DNA of 64,000 bases from NCBI GenBank assembly GCA_008692225.1, contig VICG01000009.1, positions 1,736,001 through 1,800,000 of the forward strand, written 5' to 3'. Numbering within the stretch: the stretch's first letter is position 1; every line of letters begins with the position of its first letter. Shown piece by piece: positions 61,581 through 64,000 of the stretch. This stretch comes from Monilinia fructicola. Its lineage: Eukaryota > Ascomycota > Leotiomycetes > Helotiales > Sclerotiniaceae. A program made the position numbers and the translations under genes. Under the pieces are notes generated by a model that saw nothing but the letters and a program-made list of their open reading frames with translations, made no database searches and was not told where the DNA came from.

Positions 61581-62048
61581 AATCAACTACTTCCAGACTA
61601 TCCTGAATAGACGTCAAGTACCTTTGGGTATTGACAGCTGTTGAAGTTATTCGCAGCCTTCAGTAGCGATGAAGAGATTAATCTTTTGACGGTCGCTCAG
61701 CACTTGCATGAAAGACGACTTCTGTCGACAAGTTTACCTGGTGAGTACAGCTATCGCCCTTTGGAGGTACAATATGATATGCTGTGCAGATATCTGCTGA
61801 TGTTGGAGGAAGGAATACCTTGAGAAGCCTTCTCAAGATCAAATTGTTTGATAGCGATACATCAACCTACTAACCCCATATGGCAAAGAGGCATGGATTA
61901 CGATAAGATAACGGATCCCTGCATTGCAAAAGCTTGCCCCACCTTATGAAAGCTTTTCCCCTCTATGAAATCATCGATATCATCCCGTCGTCTCCATTTC
62001 TCCGTGTCCTCTTGAACATCATCAGTTTCAACTTACACAACCTTCAAC
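61581..62048. other. divergent promoter region between dml1 and the AhpC/TSA-like gene
   Basis: 468 bp between head-to-head genes. A 60-codon plus frame at 61641-61823 has no recognisable content. Confidence 0.5.
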
Positions 62049-62765
62049 ATGACTTTCCAACAAGAACTCAATTCTTGGTTATCTCCACCCCCCACTGACG
62101 TCAAGTCGCCTCCAGAAATTAATTCCAAAGCTCCCTCATCCTCCAAACTTACATTTCCAAATACAAATGGAAAACCCACCATCATCACGTTCCTCAGACA
62201 TTGCGGATGCCCAGTGAGTCTTGAAATCTTTACTTTTTACTAATCTCCTACTTTCTATCTACTTTCTTCAATCACGGCTCCGAATCATCTATAAATTCCT
62301 CAAACCAAACCCCATAACCAGCATCACACCTAACCTTGCCCTCGCACCAGTTCGCCGAGAAAACCTTCCTCACCCTCCGCACCCTCGCCACCTCCCACCC
62401 AAACATCCAATTCATAGCCCTCTCCCACTCCACCCAATCGTCCACCGATACCTGGCTGCAATCTATCGGCGGCGCCTCCCCATTCAAATCTCCAAGTGAT
62501 AGTTGACTCGGATCGAGAAATCTACGCACAATGGGGTCTAGGAACCAGTTCTACCTGGCACATCCTCAATCCTTGGAGCATGTTTTCTGTATTCAAGCTC
62601 GGGCGCGAAGAACAAATATGGAATAGACCTACGGAGAGTGGAAATCGGTGGCAGATGAGTGGGAGTTGGGTTGTGGATAAGGAGGGGATTGTGAAGGGGG
62701 GTGGGGTGGCAAAGAGTGCGGATGATATTATGGATTTTGAGGAGGCGCTTAAGTTAGTTGAGTAG
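62049..62765 (+). CDS. AhpC/TSA-type thioredoxin-fold protein; one frame break
   Basis: Exon 1 (62049-62213) ends KPTIITFLRHCGCP. An intron, GTGAGT to CACCAG (62214-62350), follows; exon 2 continues FAEKTFLTLRTLATSHPNIQ. HCGCPFA at the end of the first beta strand is the redox-active position in fungal AhpC/TSA_2 (PRXL2-like) proteins. The C-terminal part VIVDSDREIYAQWGLG, SSTWHILNPWS, WNRPTESGNRWQMSGSWVVD and FEEALKLVE is family-typical and ends with TAG at 62763. Between LQSIGG and APPHSNLQVIVDSD the frame shifts once, near 62470-62485, inside a GCGGCGCC run. Otherwise a TGA would truncate the protein before the C-terminal domain. The likely function is a thiol-dependent oxidoreductase; the substrate is unknown. 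Confidence 0.82.
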
Positions 62766-63007
62766 TTGGAGTAAAGTTTTTTTGACGCTGATGTTGTTCG
62801 GGAAGAGGTTGTGATGACGATCCTTGGATTGTATTGCTTGTAGTACTTGTAAGATATGTTCAGATAGCTTGTTTAGAGAGGTTTCTTAAGTAGAATATGG
62901 AAATAAACCCTAGATGTATGGATACTCATATTGTTCTATATCCAGAGAAGTTCTGATATGAAAGCTGTACATTGTCCCCTTCATGTCTATCATTGCTGAT
63001 TGAACCC

Positions 63008-63768
63008 CTATTTGGCATTCTGCACAGCAGCCGAATCCTATACACCACACATTAGTCATTCCACTTCACACTAAACTGACTTGCTCTTAAGTCTTCCTTC
63101 TCTGTACCACCCGCGAATGAAACTTTACTCACCAAGTAAACCTGATAAAATCCCAACTTCCACTTCCCACCCTCTTGAACCAATACTGCACGACCAGCCC
63201 ATTCAACCTATCCATATATTAACACATCTATCTCTGTGCGGAGGGGAATGATACTTACCTCAGCCTTTCTCCCATCTCTCAAACCATACTACATTCAAAT
63301 CAAATTATCAGCATTCCATTCCACGAATATTTCCACCTCTACCTTCTCCCGCTTCTTCCTCGCCAGAAACCAAACGAAATCTAAAGAGAAGAGAGTAGAC
63401 TCACGGCCACAGTTCCAAACAGCATAACCTCATTAGAATCTTGTCCAAAAGGAAATATCTTGTGCGCCGTATGCAAGCGACTAGCTACCTTCTCCCACAT
63501 GGATTTTCTGAAGGCCAGGATTTCTGAAAAGGGAGGCAAGATTAGCTTCCCTTATTCTCTACTCTTGTTCTCTGATCCAATTCCTTCTCCTTCCTCCTTT
63601 GATCAGTTTCCGCATGTTGACTTTCCTCAAATATCAAAAACGAGAACGGTGCTCCTTCATCCCCAATATTCATTTCCCAAAGAGAAGCCCCAATACTCAC
63701 CCTCTTTCCCCTTAACCCTCTTGATTCCCATCACCAACTCTGCATCTTCAGCAAATTGATCCGCATAC
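63008..63768 (-). CDS. SnoaL/NTF2-like domain protein, 5' part not resolved
   Basis: Five short exons join in phase: 63768-63701, 63523-63405, 63288-63259, 63207-63133 and 63037-63008. They encode YADQFAEDAELVMGIKRVKG, EILAFRKSMWEKVASRLHTA, VMLFGTVA, YGLRDGRKAE, VEWAGRAVLVQEGGKWKLGF and YQVYLDSAAVQNAK. The order of acidic patch, helix and alternating beta strands ending in WKLGFYQVYL is that of small NTF2/SnoaL-fold proteins. The first exon shown needs two bases from an upstream exon. A coding-like stretch at 63940-64000 (EYLRIWNEKGWKPGK) may belong to it, but I cannot fix the start inside the window. No catalytic assignment is made. Confidence 0.75.
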
Positions 63769-64000
63769 CTATACAGACGACGATTAGTTATAAGTTAAAT
63801 ATCCATGGACAAGTCACCCAATGACAAGGATTCAAAGAACAATCTCCGCTCTCCTAAGTCGTTCTCTTATCGTTCACGCACCACGGCCGGCCACTCAGAC
63901 CCCTCCCCAAGCACTGCATCTCAACCCGTCATACACAAGCCTTCCCAGGTTTCCATCCCTTCTCATTCCATATCCGCAAATACTCTCTCGCGTTATATAC

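Overview
The window comes from a filamentous ascomycete (Pezizomycotina). Short 50-90 bp GT-AG introns, a forkhead-FHA regulator, a highly reducing polyketide synthase (HR-PKS) locus and a repeat-induced point mutation (RIP)-like AT-rich block all fit. Gene content and style resemble Leotiomycetes/Sclerotiniaceae, but that placement is inference and no species is asserted.

Layout. 0-9.5 kb: three well-framed genes: C-14 sterol reductase (erg24, minus), a basic disordered protein carrying SILK- and RVxF-type PP1 docking motifs (plus), and a LIM-domain protein (plus). 9.5-16 kb: gene-poor. 16-17 kb: an AhpD-fold protein (minus). 19.1-19.8 kb: a broken small gene. 22.2-25.0 kb: an extremely AT-rich block with microsatellites and a direct RIP signature at its right edge.

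25.7-41.4 kb: remains of a secondary-metabolite cluster with every gene frame-broken: secreted alpha/beta hydrolase, rhodopsin-like membrane protein, second alpha/beta hydrolase, LaeA-type methyltransferase, and an approximately 9 kb HR-PKS (KS-AT-DH-...) ending in a carnitine acyltransferase domain. 42.6-45.8 kb: two ribosome-biogenesis genes, head to head: an RCM1/NSUN5-type rRNA m5C methyltransferase and RLP24. 48-50 kb: FHA-forkhead transcription factor. 50-54.7 kb: repeat-rich intergenic DNA. 54.7-58.1 kb: a GPI-anchored Ser/Thr-rich wall protein built of tandem exons. 59.8-61.6 kb: dml1 (Misato). 62-63.8 kb: an AhpC/TSA-like protein and a SnoaL-like protein.

Key caution. From about 19 kb onward many genes, including the normally essential RLP24, contain single-base indels, often in homopolymers, while amino-acid motifs survive in alternating frames. 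This looks like consensus error as much as gene decay. The pseudogene labels in the cluster are therefore provisional: the HR-PKS-carnitine acyltransferase locus may be intact in the organism, and it is the most interesting system here.
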